Counted from the stretch's first letter, positions 54,984-63,765 are shown. The stretch: 64,000 nt of DNA from Bradyrhizobium sp. CB1650 (GCF_029761915.1 NZ_CP121695.1:9081501-9145500); one strand, 5' to 3'. Program-made: numbers and translations. The notes: a model not told the origin generated them from the letters alone.

Positions 54984-55492
54984 GGCCGCACCTCGTTTGC
55001 AAGCCGCCGCTGCATGAAGACGAGATCGAGCCAGCGGCCGAACTTGCAGCCGACCTCCGGCATGCGGCCGACTTCGGCAAAGCCGAGCGAGGCATGCAGC
55101 GCGATCGAGGCGGCGTTGGCGGCCTCGATGCCGGCGATCATGGTGTGCTTGTCGAGTGCGGCGGCGCGCTCGATCAGTGCAGCCACGAGGCTGCGGCCGA
55201 TGCCGCTCCTGTGGTGCCGCGCGTCGACATAGACCGAATTCTCCACGGTGTGGCGGTAGCCTGGCCAGGGACGGAAGTCGCCGAACGAGGCGAAGCCGAC
55301 GACATCCCTGCCCTTCATCGCGACCAGCACGGGATAGCCGGCCTGCTGTCGTGCAGAAATCCAGTCGCGCCGCGAGGCAAGGTCTGCCGGACCGTCGGTC
55401 CAGACCGCGGTGGTGTTGAGCGCAGCGAAATTGTAGATGGCGAGGATGTCCTCGGCATCTTCAAGCGTAGCGTCCCGTACGATCAGCGACAT
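54980..55492 (-). CDS. GNAT-family acetyltransferase, phosphinothricin-acetyltransferase-like
   Basis: A 170-residue enzyme. IVRDATLEDAEDILAIYNFAALNTTAVWTDGPADLASRRDWISARQQAGYPVLVA and VENSVYVDARHHRSGIGRSLVAALIERAAALDKHTMIAGIEAANAASIALHASLGFAEVGRMPEVGCKFGRWLDLVFMQ are close to the Pat/Bar and MddA type that acetylate phosphinothricin or methionine sulfone/sulfoximine. ATG 55492 overlaps the TGA of the upstream regulator (TGATG). The physiological role could be detoxification of amino-acid analogues. Confidence 0.9.
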   Translation of the reverse strand: MSLIVRDATLEDAEDILAIYNFAALNTTAVWTDGPADLASRRDWISARQQAGYPVLVAMKGRDVVGFASFGDFRPWPGYRHTVENSVYVDARHHRSGIGRSLVAALIERAAALDKHTMIAGIEAANAASIALHASLGFAEVGRMPEVGCKFGRWLDLVFMQRRLANEVRP

Positions 55493-56073
55493 CAGCTTTT
55501 CCCGTAAGAGGTGCCGCGACGCGTGATGACGACGTAGCGCGCGTCCTGTTTGGTCTCGTTCTCGAAGATCACGGCGCGCATGACGTCGAAATCCAGGCAA
55601 TCCCCCTCGCGCAAGCGCACCGTCTTGGCGTCGATGTGCACGGCGACGGCACCCTCCAGCATCAGGAGCTGCTGGGTGAAGGCGTTGCGGCCCCACGGGC
55701 TGTACGGCACCCGCGCGCCGGCGGGCAGGTCGACGACGATGATCTCGATGCCGCTCGCCGCATCGGTCGGCGAGGCGTGGCGCCGGCGGTAGCCGCTCTC
55801 GGGATCGCGCCAGTGCGGCTGGTCGGCAAGCCGCACCAGCCGTTCCGGGGGTTTCTCGGCGAGAGCGACCACGTCGCTCAGCGACACATCGAGCGCCGCG
55901 CACAGTTTTCCCAAAAGCGCGGCCGTCGCACTGCTCTGCGCCCGCTCCACGCGTCCGATCATCGCCCGGCTGACGCCCGAGCGCGCGGCGAGTTCGTTCA
56001 GCGTCATGCCGGCATGCGTCCTCAGAGTCTTCAAGCGGCGACCGATCGCGCGATCGAGTTTTTGCTGGTCCAT
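55492..56073 (-). CDS. XRE-type regulator with cupin domain
   Basis: A 193-residue regulator. Residues about 11-65 are a Cro/CI helix-turn-helix (LKTLRTHAGMTLNELAARSGVSRAMIGRVERAQSSATAALLGKLCAALDVSLSDVV), and the C-terminal half is a cupin (RNAFTQQLLMLEGAVAVHIDAKTVRLREGDCLDFD) that should bind a small ligand. GGAGGCC precedes ATG 56073. Translational coupling to two acetyltransferase genes implies it controls that detoxification set. Confidence 0.92.
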   Translation of the reverse strand: MDQQKLDRAIGRRLKTLRTHAGMTLNELAARSGVSRAMIGRVERAQSSATAALLGKLCAALDVSLSDVVALAEKPPERLVRLADQPHWRDPESGYRRRHASPTDAASGIEIIVVDLPAGARVPYSPWGRNAFTQQLLMLEGAVAVHIDAKTVRLREGDCLDFDVMRAVIFENETKQDARYVVITRRGTSYGKS

Positions 56074-56260
56074 GGCCTCCGTCCGAATGTCGCCCGGCAA
56101 CCCGACCGCACCCGCTGGGGCATGAGGAAGCTTAAGCCGGGGAAGCGGCAAATGCCGGGAGTGAGAGGCTAATATATTAGAATCTTGTCCGCGACGCGCG
56201 CGGCTGCACAAAGCTTGACGGTCACGTCAGTACGAAAGGAAATTGCAATCGCGAAAGCTT

Positions 56261-56334
56261 TGGAGCGGGCGAAGGGAATCGAACCCTCGTATGCAGCTTG
56301 GGAAGCTGCCGTTCTACCATTGAACTACGCCCGC
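56261..56334 (-). tRNA. tRNA-Gly (CCC anticodon)
   Basis: The reverse strand folds as a cloverleaf: acceptor GCGGGCG with CGCCCGC, D arm GTTC-AATGGTA-GAAC, anticodon stem GCAGC/GCTGC around loop TTCCCAA (anticodon CCC), T arm with GGGTTCGATTCCC, discriminator T and an encoded CCA end at 56263-56261. Length is 74 bases including CCA. The loop reading TTCCCAA gives CCC at positions 34-36, decoding GGG. Confidence 0.95.
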
Positions 56335-56509
56335 GGAGTGCGCTCGTCACGCGCCTCCTGATTAGCCGAGACGGCGCCCCGCGCCAAGCGGTTTGGCGCC
56401 TTTGGCCGGTTGCTACTTAACCCGCTGGCAAGATTCCACGTGCGGCGGAATGTGGCGGTGTTATGATCGCGGCCGGGTTGAGGAAACGTGGTGTGAGTGG
56501 GGCGTGCGC

Positions 56510-57088
56510 ATGGTGGGGCGTGCTTACGCAATATTCGACACGGCCATAGGCCGTTGCGGCATCGTCTGGAGCGATACCGGCCTGGTCGCCGTGCAATTGC
56601 CGGAGGCGCGGGAGATCGACACTAGGCGCCGGATCTTCCAGGTCCATCCCGAGGCGCGAGAGCAGCGGCCGTCCGACAATGCCGAGCTGGCGATCGAGGG
56701 CATTGCGGCGCTGCTGCAGGGCGGCGACCCTGATTTTTCCGACGTCAGCCTGGATGCCGGCGGCGTACCTGCCTTCAATCGGCGCGTCTATGAATTCGCC
56801 TGCAGCATCCCGCGCGGGGAGACGCGCACCTATCACGAGGTCGCCAAGGCGTTGGAGGCCTCCGGGGCGGCGCATTCGGTAGCGCAGGCGATCGCGAAAA
56901 ATCCCTACATGATCATCGTTCCCTGTCACCGGGTGCTGGAGGCCGGCAACTACACCGACCGGATCTCGCCCTACGGCGGGGTGATCTCGAAGCGGCGGCT
57001 GCTCGCGCTGGAGGGCGCCCATCCCGTCGCCAGCAAGACGCTGTTCGAGGTGCTGCTGCCCGTTGCCCCGCCGGGAGCGCCCACCTAA
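56510..57088 (+). CDS. ogt: Methylated-DNA--protein-cysteine methyltransferase
   Basis: A 192-residue DNA repair protein removing methyl from O6-methylguanine onto its own cysteine. The acceptor is in IVPCHRVLEAGNY (Cys 139), preceded by IPRGETRTYHEVAKAL and HSVAQAIAKNPYM, the DNA-binding helix and Asn hinge, and followed by GGVISKRRLLALEG. The start ATG 56510 lacks a strong ribosome site; the frame is open to 56393. The downstream AraC gene begins 9 bases after the stop. Confidence 0.93.
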   Translation: MVGRAYAIFDTAIGRCGIVWSDTGLVAVQLPEAREIDTRRRIFQVHPEAREQRPSDNAELAIEGIAALLQGGDPDFSDVSLDAGGVPAFNRRVYEFACSIPRGETRTYHEVAKALEASGAAHSVAQAIAKNPYMIIVPCHRVLEAGNYTDRISPYGGVISKRRLLALEGAHPVASKTLFEVLLPVAPPGAPT

Positions 57089-57097
57089 ATATCGCGG

Positions 57098-57937
57098 ATG
57101 GACGCGATCACGCTTCTGACCACACCGTCGATGACCGTCTCCGAGTTTCGCTGCGATGCGGGACCGGACGACAAGCCGTTCGCGGAGTGCCGGACCGGCC
57201 ATTCCATCGCCTATGTCCGCGCCGGCAGTTTCGGCTGCCATTGCCGCGCCGGCTTCTTCGAGCTGGTGGCGGGCTCGGTGCTGGTCGGCGCGCCCGGCGA
57301 CGAATACACCTGCACGCATGAGCACGTCTGCGGCGACGTCTGCCTGTCGTTCTTCCTCAGCGAGGACCTGGTCGACGCGCTCGGCGGACGGCGCGAGGTC
57401 TGGCGGGTCGGCGCGACGCCGCCGCTGCCCGCGCTGATGGTGCTGGGCGAGCTCGCCCAGACGGCAGCAGATGGCAACAGCGACATCGGCCTCGACGAGG
57501 TCGGCCAGATCTTTGCCGGCCGCTTCGTCGATGTGGTTTCAGGCAAGGCGCGCAAGCAGGCCACACCGACCGCGCGCGACCGCCGCCGTGCCGTCGAAGC
57601 CGCGCTCTGGATCGACGACAACTCGCATGCCGAGGTCGATCTGGAACAGGCCGCGCGGCAGGCGGGGCTCAGCCCGTTCCATTTCCTGCGGCTGTTCTCA
57701 AGCGTGCTCGGCGTCACGCCGCATCAATACCTCGTGCGTTCGCGGCTGCGGCATGCGGCGCGCCTGCTGACCGACGACGAGATCGCGGTGACCGACGTCG
57801 CCTACGACGTCGGCTTCGGCGATCTCTCCAACTTCGTCCGCACCTTCCACCGCGCCGCCGGCGTGTCGCCGACCAAGTTCCGCCAGGCCTCGCGCGGGGA
57901 TCGCAAGATTTTCCAAGAACAGCTCGCCCTCAACTGA
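57098..57937 (+). CDS. AraC-family transcriptional regulator
   Basis: A 279-residue regulator. An N-terminal cysteine-containing domain ([46 protein letters not shown]) is followed by the C-terminal AraC double helix-turn-helix ([35 protein letters not shown] and [33 protein letters not shown]). The cluster of Cys and His residues (CHC, C-T-H-E-H-V-C, C) suggests metal or thiol sensing, but that is inference. Its location 9 bases after ogt suggests co-transcription. Confidence 0.9.
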   Translation: MDAITLLTTPSMTVSEFRCDAGPDDKPFAECRTGHSIAYVRAGSFGCHCRAGFFELVAGSVLVGAPGDEYTCTHEHVCGDVCLSFFLSEDLVDALGGRREVWRVGATPPLPALMVLGELAQTAADGNSDIGLDEVGQIFAGRFVDVVSGKARKQATPTARDRRRAVEAALWIDDNSHAEVDLEQAARQAGLSPFHFLRLFSSVLGVTPHQYLVRSRLRHAARLLTDDEIAVTDVAYDVGFGDLSNFVRTFHRAAGVSPTKFRQASRGDRKIFQEQLALN

Positions 57938-57992
57938 CTAGATTCGTCTCCGGCGCGCGCCAGTCGCGGCGCGCTTTGCAATGGAGACGATC

Positions 57993-58352
57993 ATGTACGA
58001 CCACATCGGACTACGCGTTGCCGACCTCGACGCCGCCACGCGTTTCTACACCGCGGTACTGGCTCCGCTCGGCTATGTCCTGTGCTCGAGCGGCGACGGC
58101 TATGCGGGCTTCGGGCCAAAGGGCGAGCCCGCGCTCTGGCTGCATCTGAACAAGGGACGCAGGGCCGACGGCGCTCACATCGCCTTTCGCGCCAAGGATC
58201 ATGACGCGGTCAAGACATTCCACAGCGAAGGCCTGAAGAGCGGCGGCCGCGACAATGGCGGCGCCGGCCCGCGCAAGGACTACAGCCCGACCTACTACGC
58301 CGCGTTCCTGATCGACCCCGACGGCAACAATGTCGAGGCGGTTTGTACGTGA
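57993..58352 (+). CDS. VOC-family (glyoxalase-fold) protein
   Basis: A 119-residue protein. MYDHIGLRVADLDAATRFYTAVLAPLGYVL and AHIAFRAKDHDAVKTFHSEGLKSGGRDNGGAGPRKDYSPTYYAAFLIDPDGNNVEAVC are the paired VOC half-modules with possible metal ligands (His, Glu). The family includes glyoxalase I, dioxygenases and resistance proteins. GGAGACGATC before ATG 57993 favours this start over the ATG at 57981. It follows the AraC gene in the same direction. Confidence 0.9.
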   Translation: MYDHIGLRVADLDAATRFYTAVLAPLGYVLCSSGDGYAGFGPKGEPALWLHLNKGRRADGAHIAFRAKDHDAVKTFHSEGLKSGGRDNGGAGPRKDYSPTYYAAFLIDPDGNNVEAVCT

Positions 58353-58369
58353 GCGCTTGTCATTATTTC

Positions 58370-58456
58370 CGTCATTGCGAGCGAAGCGAAGCAATCCAGA
58401 CCGTCTCCGCGGATGCTTGCCTGGATTGCTTCGTCGCTTCGCTCCTCGCAATGACG
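58370..58456. repeat. Palindromic repeat, CGTCATTGCGAGCGAAGCGAAGC type
   Basis: CGTCATTGCGAGCGAAGCGA-AGCAATCCAGAC faces GGATTGCTTCGTCGCTTCGCTCCTCGCAATGACG, end to end inverted. It lies between the VOC and SRPBCC genes. Confidence 0.8.
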
Positions 58457-58481
58457 ATCCCCCGCAGCAAGGACCTGTTTC

Positions 58482-58880
58482 ATGGCCTCCATCCACAACG
58501 ACATTCCCCTCGACGCCTCCGCGCGCGACGTCTGGGACGCGGTGCGCGATTTCGGTGCGCTGCACGAGCGGCTGGTGCCGGGCTTCGTGACCGCCTGCAC
58601 GCTTGACGGTGACGCGCGCGTCGTCACCTTCGCCAACGGTTCGGTGGCGCGCGAGGTGCTCGTCGATTGCGACGATGCGCGGCAGCGCCTGGTCTATGCG
58701 ATCAGCAACGAGCGGCTGAAGCATTACAGCGCCTCGGTGCAGGTGATCGCCGATGGCGAAGCCAGGAGCCGTCTCGTCTGGATCATCGACATGCTGCCGA
58801 ACGAGCTTGCGGCTTACGTGCAGGGCCAGACCAAGGAGGCGGTAATCGCCATGCACAAGGCGTTTCCGCCTGCGGCCTAG
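58482..58880 (+). CDS. SRPBCC-family (START/Bet v1-like) protein
   Basis: A 132-residue protein with the polyketide-cyclase/START-like pattern: IPLDASARDVWDAVRDFGALHERLVPGFVTACTLDGDARVVTFANGSVAREVLVDCDDARQRLVYAI, then SRLVWIIDMLPNELAAYVQGQTKEAVIAM. Such folds bind hydrophobic ligands in a cavity. No strong ribosome site is seen. It shares direction with ogt-araC-VOC and is convergent to a MATE gene. Confidence 0.87.
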   Translation: MASIHNDIPLDASARDVWDAVRDFGALHERLVPGFVTACTLDGDARVVTFANGSVAREVLVDCDDARQRLVYAISNERLKHYSASVQVIADGEARSRLVWIIDMLPNELAAYVQGQTKEAVIAMHKAFPPAA

Positions 58881-58916
58881 CGGCGGCGCCGGAGGCGGCC
58901 GTCGCCGCCACAAGCA

Positions 58917-60362
58917 TTAGTCCGCCGCGCCCGAGAGGGCCGGACGAATGCTGCGATTGCTCTCGCGCGGCCCCCAGCGCGTCAGCACGACGCTGGAGCA
59001 TGAGAGCACGCCGAGCACAACCATCGAGCTCGCGGCCAGCCAGAAGAAGCTTTGCGCGGTGGCATCATGCGTGGACAGCCACCAGCCGCAGGCGGCGATG
59101 TAGATGAGCCGCGCGGTCTGCGCCAGCACCGGCCCGATCACCTTGGCCGCGCCTTGCGACGAGAAATACATCGTCGAGGCAAGGCCAATGAAGGCGTAGA
59201 ACGGCGCGACCGTCGACAGATATTGGTGGCTGGTGGCGCGCACCGCCGCGCTGTCGGTGAAGATGTTGACCCAGAGATCGGGGAAGAGCGCGACGAGACA
59301 CGCCGGCGCGCCGACCGCAACGAAGGCGGATGCACCCGCGATCCACGCGATGCGCCGGGCGCGCGCGATGCGGCCGGCGCCGACCGCCATGCCGATCATC
59401 GGCACCGAAGCGATGCCGAACGAGAACGCGATCGAGGTCAGCAGGAATTCGAGTCGCGCGCCGATACCATAGCCAGCGAGGATCGCGGTGCCGAACCTCG
59501 CTAGCATATGGGTGAAGATCGAGATCGTCAGCACCGATTGCAGCGGCGAGAAGCAGGCGATGGCGCCGACCTTCAGGATGTCGAAGAACATCGCCCATTG
59601 GATGCGCAAGCCCCTCAGCTTCGGCACGACACGGGCGCGGCCGGAGAACAGGTACCAGCCCATCACGCAGATGTTCATCGAATAGGCGATCAGCGCGCCG
59701 GCCGCGACGCCGCGCATGCCGAGTTGCGGGACCGGCCCGAGTCCGAGCCCCAGCGTGCCGCCGAGCACGACCTGCCAGACCGCGGAGTTGAGGATCAACA
59801 GCGAGGGCAGCTTCATATTGCCGGTGCCACGCAACACGCCGGCCATGGTGTTGAGCAGCCAGGGCAGCACAGCGCCGCCGAAGAACACCTGCGTGTAGGC
59901 GATCGCATGCGTCAACACCGCGCCGCGGCCGCCGAGCAATTCCAGGAGCCGCGTCCCGAAGATCAGCATGCCCAGCATGAAGACGAGGCCGAAACTGATG
60001 CCGATCAGCAGCGCATGCGCGGCGAGCGTGCCGGCGCGCTCGCGATCGCCGGCGCCCAGCGCACGGGCGATGGCCGAGGCCACCGCGCCGCCCATCGCGC
60101 CGCCCGACATCGTCATGGTCAGGATCACTGTCGGAAACACCAGCGCCATCGCCGCCAGCGCCTCGACGCCGAGCCGGCCGATATAGGAGGTCTCCGCGAT
60201 CACCACGCAGGTGCCGGCCGACAGCGCGACCACGTTCGGCCAGGCGAGGCTGAGCAGCGTGCGCAGGATCGGTCCGTCGGTGAGCGCGCTCTTCACCGGC
60301 CGCGACGGCGGCGGCAATGGACGCTCTCGTTCATCGACCGGGATTTCGGCGATGTCGGACAT
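58917..60362 (-). CDS. MATE-family efflux transporter
   Basis: A 481-residue inner-membrane protein with twelve predicted helices. The first repeat has PNVVALSAGTCVVIAETSYIGRLGVEALAAMALVFP, the second has GAIACFSPLQSVLTISIFTHMLARFGTAILAGYGIGARLEFLLTSIAFSFGIASVPMIGMAVGAG. It exports cationic drugs or metabolites by Na+ or H+ antiport. GGAGAGGAA precedes ATG 60362. It belongs to a different branch from the DinF-like MATE at 31164. Confidence 0.92.
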   Translation of the reverse strand: MSDIAEIPVDERERPLPPPSRPVKSALTDGPILRTLLSLAWPNVVALSAGTCVVIAETSYIGRLGVEALAAMALVFPTVILTMTMSGGAMGGAVASAIARALGAGDRERAGTLAAHALLIGISFGLVFMLGMLIFGTRLLELLGGRGAVLTHAIAYTQVFFGGAVLPWLLNTMAGVLRGTGNMKLPSLLILNSAVWQVVLGGTLGLGLGPVPQLGMRGVAAGALIAYSMNICVMGWYLFSGRARVVPKLRGLRIQWAMFFDILKVGAIACFSPLQSVLTISIFTHMLARFGTAILAGYGIGARLEFLLTSIAFSFGIASVPMIGMAVGAGRIARARRIAWIAGASAFVAVGAPACLVALFPDLWVNIFTDSAAVRATSHQYLSTVAPFYAFIGLASTMYFSSQGAAKVIGPVLAQTARLIYIAACGWWLSTHDATAQSFFWLAASSMVVLGVLSCSSVVLTRWGPRESNRSIRPALSGAAD

Positions 60363-60401
60363 TTCCTCTCCGGGGCATGAACGCCGATCAGGGCGCGGCA
60401 A

Positions 60402-60586
60402 TGACTAGGTGTGCCAATGGTCTTCTTCGCGCAGAAAGCGCGGGGAAGGCTTGTTACCACGGCACGCACCGATTCCTCCTGCGCCAGGCGCAGGCGTGCC
60501 CTGCGGCAGCGCATTTCAGCGGGTGGAATTGGGTTTCTTCTCCCCCTCCCCGCTCGCCGGGAGAGGCGAAGCGGCAGCACCGTTCT
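60402..60586. other. Intergenic gap with a partial palindromic repeat
   Basis: No gene is seen. A half element (TTCTTCTCCCCCTCCCCGCTCGCCGGGAGAGGCGAAGCGG, 60535-60574) belongs to the CTCTCCC repeat family and can form a short hairpin after the 350-aa unknown gene. Confidence 0.5.
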
Positions 60587-61639
60587 TCAACTGATCGACC
60601 AGACCAGCGGCGGCCGACCGCCCGCGGCCGCGCGCTTGTGCACGCCGATATGCCGGCCGCAGCCCGCGGCCAGGCCTTCGAACAGGCCTTCCAGTACCTT
60701 GGCGCACGCGGGATGATAGTCGGCGACGTCATCCATCAACTTCCAGCTCTGCTGACGGATTTCGAACGCGCCTTCGGACCTCATCGTCTCCGCCGCGTCG
60801 TCCTGCGCGGCAAACAGCGCCTGCAGAAATGACGCGAATTCGCCCGCGCCGCCGCGGCTCGCCGCCAGCGCCGCAGCGACCTCGTCGAAATATTGCATGC
60901 CGATCAGCTTGCCGGTGAGATGCAGCAGATAGCCTGCATCCTCCGGACCGAAGAGTTGCACCATCACGGGCGCGGCGGTGCGCACATATTCCATCGCGTA
61001 GCTGCGATAGGCCTTCTCCAGCCGCGGCTTCGGCCAGCTTGCGACCGGCAGCGCCGGCGCGGTTGTCGCATCGAACAGTGGGGCTTCCTGATGCCGCGAA
61101 AACACCAGGCGCTGGTCGAGCTCGAGCGGATGATCGTATTCACGGTAATAGCCCTCGAGCCCGTCCTGACCGTCGACGCTCTGCTTGGTGCAGACGAAGC
61201 CGAGGCGGAGATCGCCGAGCGCGACACCGTTGTTGGCGTGCCAGCCGCGCAGCATCGCGCGCGAGACCTCGCCCGGCACGCCGCAGATCGCGGTGCCCTT
61301 CCAGATCCAGCGCGGCGGCGGATAGCGGATCCAGGCTTTGCGGTCGTTCTCATACATGTATTCGACATGCACGCCGCCGATCCAGTTGGAGAGATAGTGA
61401 TATTGCGCGGCCGCCACCGCCGGCGGCAGGTGACTGATGCCGAGCTTCTCGAGCCCGGGCAGGAAGCGCTCCTGCTGCTGGCGGCGGAACACGCGGAAGA
61501 CGAACTCGGCGGCATCCGCCGTGCCGCGCCGCGTCACCACGGTGAGGATGAGCCCGGTGAAATAGGCATGGTAGAGATCGGCTATGGCGCGCCAGCGTCT
61601 CCACTGGGCTTCCTGCGCGACGTCTAAAGCGGCGGCCAT
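60587..61639 (-). CDS. Conserved-looking protein of unknown function, 350 aa
   Basis: A 350-residue soluble, mostly helical protein with no signal peptide. The start MAAALDVAQEAQWRRWRAIADLYHAYFTGLILTVVTRRGTADAAEFVFRVFRRQQQERFLPGLEKLGI, an aromatic-rich middle (YHYLSNWIGGVHVEYMYENDRKAWIRYPPPRWIWKG) and CxxxC-free C-terminus (DYHPACAKVLEGLFEGLAAGCGRHIGVHKRAAAGG) do not match a family I can name. The Y/W-rich middle and paired Cys (ACAK, GCGRH) suggest a ligand pocket similar in style to the L-2-amino-thiazoline-carboxylate hydrolase-like group, but this is only a resemblance. Codon use is like the neighbours. Confidence 0.75.
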   Translation of the reverse strand: MAAALDVAQEAQWRRWRAIADLYHAYFTGLILTVVTRRGTADAAEFVFRVFRRQQQERFLPGLEKLGISHLPPAVAAAQYHYLSNWIGGVHVEYMYENDRKAWIRYPPPRWIWKGTAICGVPGEVSRAMLRGWHANNGVALGDLRLGFVCTKQSVDGQDGLEGYYREYDHPLELDQRLVFSRHQEAPLFDATTAPALPVASWPKPRLEKAYRSYAMEYVRTAAPVMVQLFGPEDAGYLLHLTGKLIGMQYFDEVAAALAASRGGAGEFASFLQALFAAQDDAAETMRSEGAFEIRQQSWKLMDDVADYHPACAKVLEGLFEGLAAGCGRHIGVHKRAAAGGRPPLVWSIS

Positions 61640-61744
61640 GTTCGCTCCCGATCGTTGTTTTGATCGAGTGTGTCACTGCGCCGAATGACAGGCAACCTGC
61701 CGTGCGTGCAGGACACCCCGCACGGACGGCTCGTCAATTCCGCA

Positions 61745-62164
61745 TCACGAATTTTGCGACGGTGCTGCCTTGGCAGCGCGTTCGCGTTCGACGCGTTCGG
61801 TCACGTCGCGCGCCATCGCCACCGATCCCTGCACCGCGCCGCCGGCATCGCGCACCAGCGCGAAGGTCATCTCGATGTAGAGCCTGCGTCCGCTCTTGTG
61901 CAGCGCGCGGGTCAGCGTGGGGCGGCCTGCGAGCTTCATGGTGCCGCTGGCGATCGCGGCCTCAAAGCCCTTCCAGTGCGCGGCCCGCAGATGTTCGGGA
62001 ATGATCAGATCGAGATTTTGTCCGAGCGCTTCCTCCGCTGAGAAGCCGAACAAGACGGCTGAAGCGCGATTCCAGCGCAGGATCGTGCCAGACCGATCCG
62101 AATAGATCAGCGCGTCGGCAACGTTTTCGACGATCTGCGCGTCGAGCTCGGATTGGTCTGTCAT
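61745..62164 (-). CDS. Stand-alone PAS-domain protein
   Basis: A 139-residue protein made of one PAS domain with PAC extension: NVADALIYSDRSGTILRWNRASAVLFGFSAEEALGQNLDLIIPEHLRAAHWKGFEAAIASGTMK, then LHKSGRRLYIEMTFALVRDAGGAVQGSVAMARDVTERV. No kinase, cyclase or DNA-binding domain follows. GAGGTGACGAG precedes ATG 62164. Such single PAS proteins may bind a ligand or flavin and signal by partner interaction. The hypothetical gene lies 105 bases downstream on the same strand. Confidence 0.9.
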   Translation of the reverse strand: MTDQSELDAQIVENVADALIYSDRSGTILRWNRASAVLFGFSAEEALGQNLDLIIPEHLRAAHWKGFEAAIASGTMKLAGRPTLTRALHKSGRRLYIEMTFALVRDAGGAVQGSVAMARDVTERVERERAAKAAPSQNS

Positions 62165-62182
62165 CTCGTCACCTCGCACGAA

Positions 62183-62219
62183 ATGTAGCCCGGATGCAGC
62201 GCAGCGCAATCCGGGCTTT
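62183..62219. repeat. Palindromic repeat with T-run, GTAGCCCGGAT type
   Basis: AGCCCGGATGCAGCGCAGCGCAATCCGGGCT forms a hairpin followed by T6 (62217-62222) on the plus strand. Related to 4928-5023. It might terminate plus-strand transcripts before the RIME-like repeat. Confidence 0.55.
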
Positions 62220-62272
62220 TTTGGTGGGGAGAGTTCCCGAATGTCGCCTCGCGACCTCACGCACATTCGGTG

Positions 62273-62436
62273 TCATCGCCCGACTTGGTCGGGCGATCCA
62301 GTATTCCAGAGGCCGCGACGAATACGGAGAGGCCGCGGCGTACTGGATTCCCCGCTTGCCGCCTACGCTAAAGCTTCGGCGGCCCAAGAGTGTAAGCCCC
62401 GGCGAAGCCTTGGCATAGCCGCGTCGCGGGGAATGA
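62273..62436. repeat. RIME-like intergenic repeat, copy 2
   Basis: Shares long stretches with 11804-11985 (CGGGCGATCCAGTATTCCAGA, GCGACGAATACGGAGA, CGCCTACGCTAAAGCTTCGG, CCCCGGCGAAGCCTTGGC). Copy 2 lacks the GTGCGCACTTGCGCAC segment of copy 1 near its left end. Orientation is the same. Confidence 0.75.
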
Positions 62437-62486
62437 CCGCGGAGAAATATGCGAAACAGTCGCCCGCATCAGCGAAGCGACATGCG

Positions 62487-62530
62487 GGATCACCATATCC
62501 CGGATTTCGCTTCGCTCATCCGGGCTACGA
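62487..62530. repeat. Palindromic repeat remnant before dcd 3' end
   Basis: GATCACCATATCCCGGATTTCGCTTCGCTCATCCGGGCTACG has CCCGGAT and ATCCGGG arms and ends in the GGGCTACG sequence of the GTAGCCC repeats, opposite in direction to 62183-62219. It lies 8 bases past the dcd stop. Confidence 0.5.
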
Positions 62531-62537
62531 ATTGCAG

Positions 62538-63644
62538 CTACACTCGAAAATGCTTGCTCAGCTTCAGGCCCTGGGCCTGGTAGTTGGAGCCGATGCGCTG
62601 GCCGTACATCGCATCGGGCCGGGCCAGCATCTTCTCATAGACGAGGCGGCCGACGATCTGGCCGTGCTCGAGGATGAAGGGCACTTCGCGCGAGCGCACC
62701 TCCAGCACCGCGCGAGCGCCCTGCCCGCCGGCGCCGGCATAGCCGAAACCGGGATCGAAGAAGCCGGCATAGTGCACGCGGAATTCGCCGACGAGCGGAT
62801 CGAACGGCACCATCTCCGCGGCGTAATCGGGCGGCACCTGCACGGCTTCCTTGGAGGCGAGGATGTAGAACTCGCCGGGATCGAGGATGAGGCTGCCGTC
62901 GGCACGCGCCGAGATCGGCTCCCAGAAATCCTCGACCGCGTAGCCCGAGCGGCGGTCGACATCGACCACGCCGGTGTGGCGCTTGGCGCGGTAGCCGACG
63001 AAGCCGCCGCCCTTCTCACCCGAGAGATCGACGGAGACGGCGACACCGCCGGAGAGATCGGCCTCGTCGATGTCGACGAGACGCTCGGCCGCATGCAGCG
63101 CATCGAGCTCGTCGGCATTGAGGATGGCATCGCCGGTGCGGAAGCGCACCTGCGACAGCCGCGAGCCCTCGCGCACCAGCACCGGAAAGGTCTTCGGGCT
63201 GATTTCGGCATAGAGCGGACCGTGATAGCCGGCGCCGATCATGTCGAAGCGGCGGGTGCCGTCGGCGATCACGCGGGTGAAGACGTCGAGCCGGCCGGTG
63301 GAGCTCTTCGGGTTCGCCGCGGCGACGATCTCCGGCGGCAGCGCGAGGCTCTCGAGCAGCGGCACGATGTAGACGCAGTTGGTCTCCAGCACCGCGCCAT
63401 CGGCGAGACTGAACTCGTGCAGCTTGAGCTCGTCGATGCGCTCGGCCACCGTGGCGCCGGGCCCGGGCAGAAAGCTCGCACGGACACGATAGGCGATGTC
63501 GCCGAGCCGCAGGTCAAGGCTCGCCGGCTGGATCTGGCTCTCGACGAAGTCGTAGGCGGGCAGGATGAGCCCGTCATCCGCCATCGCCGCGATCATGCGG
63601 TCGGGCAGGATACCATTGGCGTCGGCGGCAACCGTGAACGTCAA
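62538..63644 (-). CDS. dcd: dCTP deaminase, long alphaproteobacterial form
   Basis: A 368-residue enzyme converting dCTP to dUTP for thymidylate synthesis. It is about twice the usual 190-aa dCTP deaminase, made of two trimer-fold halves. NPKSSTGRLDVFTRVIADGTRRFDMIGAGYHGPLYAEISPKTFPVLVREGSRLSQVRF carries the S-S-x-x-R substrate site and the catalytic Glu region of Dcd. TTG 63644 is chosen because GAGGA lies seven bases before it; a longer frame runs from 63668. It is divergent from metZ with its riboswitch. Confidence 0.9.
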   Translation of the reverse strand: MTFTVAADANGILPDRMIAAMADDGLILPAYDFVESQIQPASLDLRLGDIAYRVRASFLPGPGATVAERIDELKLHEFSLADGAVLETNCVYIVPLLESLALPPEIVAAANPKSSTGRLDVFTRVIADGTRRFDMIGAGYHGPLYAEISPKTFPVLVREGSRLSQVRFRTGDAILNADELDALHAAERLVDIDEADLSGGVAVSVDLSGEKGGGFVGYRAKRHTGVVDVDRRSGYAVEDFWEPISARADGSLILDPGEFYILASKEAVQVPPDYAAEMVPFDPLVGEFRVHYAGFFDPGFGYAGAGGQGARAVLEVRSREVPFILEHGQIVGRLVYEKMLARPDAMYGQRIGSNYQAQGLKLSKHFRV

Positions 63645-63721
63645 ACGGTGGTCCTCAACTCGGGTCAAAACGCATCCGAAATGCGAAAAAACGAACCTTT
63701 TACCGCTATCCGATGGACGCC

Positions 63722-63750
63722 TTGACGGGAAGGGCGCGGCGGAATAAGAG
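63722..63750 (+). promoter_or_regulatory. Putative metZ promoter
   Basis: TTGACG at 63722-63727 and TAAGAG at 63745-63750 are separated by 17 bases. A start a few bases later would put the SAM-II aptamer at the 5' end of the transcript, as expected. Confidence 0.45.
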
Positions 63751-63765
63751 CATGACTTATCCCGT

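Noticed and set aside
56261..56392. tRNA-Gly as an integration site of a genomic island
   Set aside because: No integrase, no direct repeat of the tRNA 3' end and no change in gene type is visible near it.
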